In this document: in pieces, positions 63,184 through 64,000 of the stretch
Layout of the letters: every line of letters begins with the position of its first letter
Numbering within the stretch: the first letter of the stretch is position 1
Notes under the pieces: model-generated
The model's database searches: none
What the model saw: the letters and a program-made list of their open reading frames with translations, nothing else
What the model was told of the DNA's origin: nothing
Assembly: GCA_036821825.1 (NCBI GenBank)
Contig: DAISIV010000005.1
Coordinates: forward strand, 53,247 to 117,246
Length of the DNA: 64,000 bases
DNA from: CAITZA01 sp937915285
GTDB lineage: Bacteria > Desulfobacterota > Desulfomonilia > Desulfomonilales > Desulfomonilaceae
Reading direction: 5' to 3'
Program-made: the position numbers and the translations under genes

Positions 63184-63312
63184 AGGTTATTCAAGTAGCT
63201 ATTGATTATGGATGTATCCTCGTACAAGGCGCATACTGCCTGCGAGGAGAATTCCCTGCCGGCGTTCGGCGCGTTTAAGGCCGATGTACCGGAAATCAGG
63301 GGAATAGGCTTG

Positions 63313-63918
63313 TTACTTTGCTTCCGCCTCCTGGGCCTGTGCAGCGGCGTCCTCTTTCTTGGGCGCCAGAACGGTAGCCAGGGCCACAGATGCGTCGGTA
63401 GCCGCCTTTACGCCTTCAGGCAACGTGATTTGACCGACGTGGATTGAATGCCCCATCTCAATTTTGGATACATCAACAACTATGACGTCAGGTATGTTGT
63501 CCGGCAGACATGAAACCCGGATCTCTCTTGCTGCAACCTGGAACATTCCACCTTTTTCGACGCCAATCGCTTTTCCTACGAACTCGAGCGGGCTCACCAC
63601 CTCTATCGGTTCATCCATGAAGACCTGAATAAAGTCCAGATGAAGCACTTTCCCATCGACCGGTCGAGTCTGTCTGTCCTTTAGCAAGGCGATCTTGGTT
63701 ATTTCACCTGCGTCAGTCGCTATCTTAAGATCGAAGAGGGGGTTGTGGCCGGCCTTTTCCATCTGTGTTACGAAATCATGAGTGTCTACGGCCAGGTTAA
63801 TGGGCTCGGCCTTCTTCCCGTAGAAAATTGCCGGAGCCTTGGCCATCATTCTCAATCTCCTGGCAGGGCCTTTGCCAGTCTCGTATCTTTGCTCGACATT
63901 CAATGTAATCTTGTTCAC
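63313..63918 (-). CDS. rplY: 50S ribosomal protein L25, general stress (CTC) form
   Basis: Binds 5S rRNA in the large ribosomal subunit. The N-terminal L25 domain has GKGPARRLRMMAKAPAIFYG and the LLKDRQTRPVDGKVLHLDF block; the C-terminal TL5/CTC domain has VEVVSPLEFVGKAIGVEKGG and VDVSKIEMGHSIHVGQI, followed by an Ala/Glu-rich tail. At 201 residues it is the two-domain form. GTG 63918 has GGAGG directly upstream. In many bacteria pth follows rplY; here it does not. Confidence 0.95.
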   Translation of the reverse strand: MNKITLNVEQRYETGKGPARRLRMMAKAPAIFYGKKAEPINLAVDTHDFVTQMEKAGHNPLFDLKIATDAGEITKIALLKDRQTRPVDGKVLHLDFIQVFMDEPIEVVSPLEFVGKAIGVEKGGMFQVAAREIRVSCLPDNIPDVIVVDVSKIEMGHSIHVGQITLPEGVKAATDASVALATVLAPKKEDAAAQAQEAEAK

Positions 63919-63979
63919 TACGCCTCCATGCTTTCGGGACTACGGACTCTTCGTCTATCGAGCGCGGCCCCAACTGTTC

Positions 63980-63985
63980 ATTATA
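63980..63985 (-). promoter_or_regulatory. -10 box upstream of rplY
   Basis: A perfect TATAAT on the minus strand, 62 bases before the rplY start. The matching -35 would lie just beyond the window end. Confidence 0.4.
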
Positions 63986-64000
63986 CAAATAATTCAGAGA

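Noticed and set aside
63202..63447. 81-codon plus-strand frame antisense to the rplY end
   Set aside because: It overlaps the 3-prime part of rplY on the other strand, lacks a ribosome binding site and has shadow composition.
1..64000. CRISPR arrays, insertion sequences, integrases, prophage genes
   Set aside because: No regularly spaced direct repeats, transposase, integrase or phage structural genes were found on either strand.

Overview
The window looks like a chromosomal segment (GC near one half by eye) of an anaerobic, sulfate- or sulfite-reducing member of the Desulfobacterota, in the general neighbourhood of Desulfomonile or the Syntrophobacter relatives. The main evidence is a complete two-cysteine DsrC, a 2-oxoacid:acceptor oxidoreductase with ferredoxin domains, ETF-linked acyl-CoA metabolism, several high-affinity carboxylate or amino-acid uptake systems, and large PAS-containing sensor kinases. 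No phage, insertion sequence, CRISPR array or plasmid gene is visible. One run of 100 N lies inside a tolC-type gene.

Layout. 0-7.1 kb: a first branched-chain-amino-acid-type ABC importer (livH, livM, livK, livG, livF) with an AMP-forming acyl-CoA synthetase inserted between livK and livG, which suggests that a carboxylic acid is imported and activated to its CoA ester. 7.4-13.1 kb: a secreted rhodanese, a secreted Ntn-hydrolase, a DUF4442 hotdog protein, and a soluble histidine kinase divergent from a sigma-54-type response regulator. 13.2-19.7 kb: a divergent catabolic block. One arm encodes a histidine-phosphatase-fold protein, an ACAD10/11-type acyl-CoA dehydrogenase, a TetR regulator, an APH-fold kinase and a 3-hydroxyacyl-CoA dehydrogenase. 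The other arm encodes EtfB and EtfA. The arms are separated by a perfect 12-bp palindrome. 20-23.6 kb: a hybrid sensor kinase and a DUF218 membrane protein. 24.2-35.5 kb: a second Liv importer, an amidase, a FadR-type GntR regulator with a perfect operator overlapping its ribosome binding site, and a four-gene 2-oxoacid oxidoreductase in which a GltD-like flavoprotein is fused to a two-cluster ferredoxin. 35.8-42.3 kb: a fused CoA-transferase, a tripartite tricarboxylate transporter (tctC, tctB, tctA) and an MFS carrier. 42.7-49 kb: tRNA-Pro(GGG), plsB, a TPR protein, dsrC with a strong terminator, and an orphan TPP enzyme. 49-57.6 kb: an outer-membrane TolC-type channel with a small periplasmic partner, an M20 peptidase, and a TetR/RND efflux operon. 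57.7-60.7 kb: an iron-complex/cobalamin-type ABC importer. 60.7-64 kb: rsmA, mnmE and rplY.

How the genes work together. The theme is uptake and CoA-dependent oxidation of organic acids, with electrons passed to ETF and ferredoxin and finally to the sulfite-reduction route that uses DsrC. The most interesting unit is the 13-20 kb block. It pairs an APH-type kinase with an acyl-CoA dehydrogenase carrying the DGxDEVH tail typical of ACAD10/11. In mammals and in Pseudomonas levulinate catabolism, such pairs remove a 4-hydroxyl group through a 4-phosphoacyl-CoA intermediate. Its presence here, with a dedicated ETF and a histidine-phosphatase-fold protein lacking the usual second histidine, suggests a phospho-intermediate route for hydroxy acids in a sulfate reducer. 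Start codons were re-chosen in many places from ribosome binding sites; each choice is explained in its entry.
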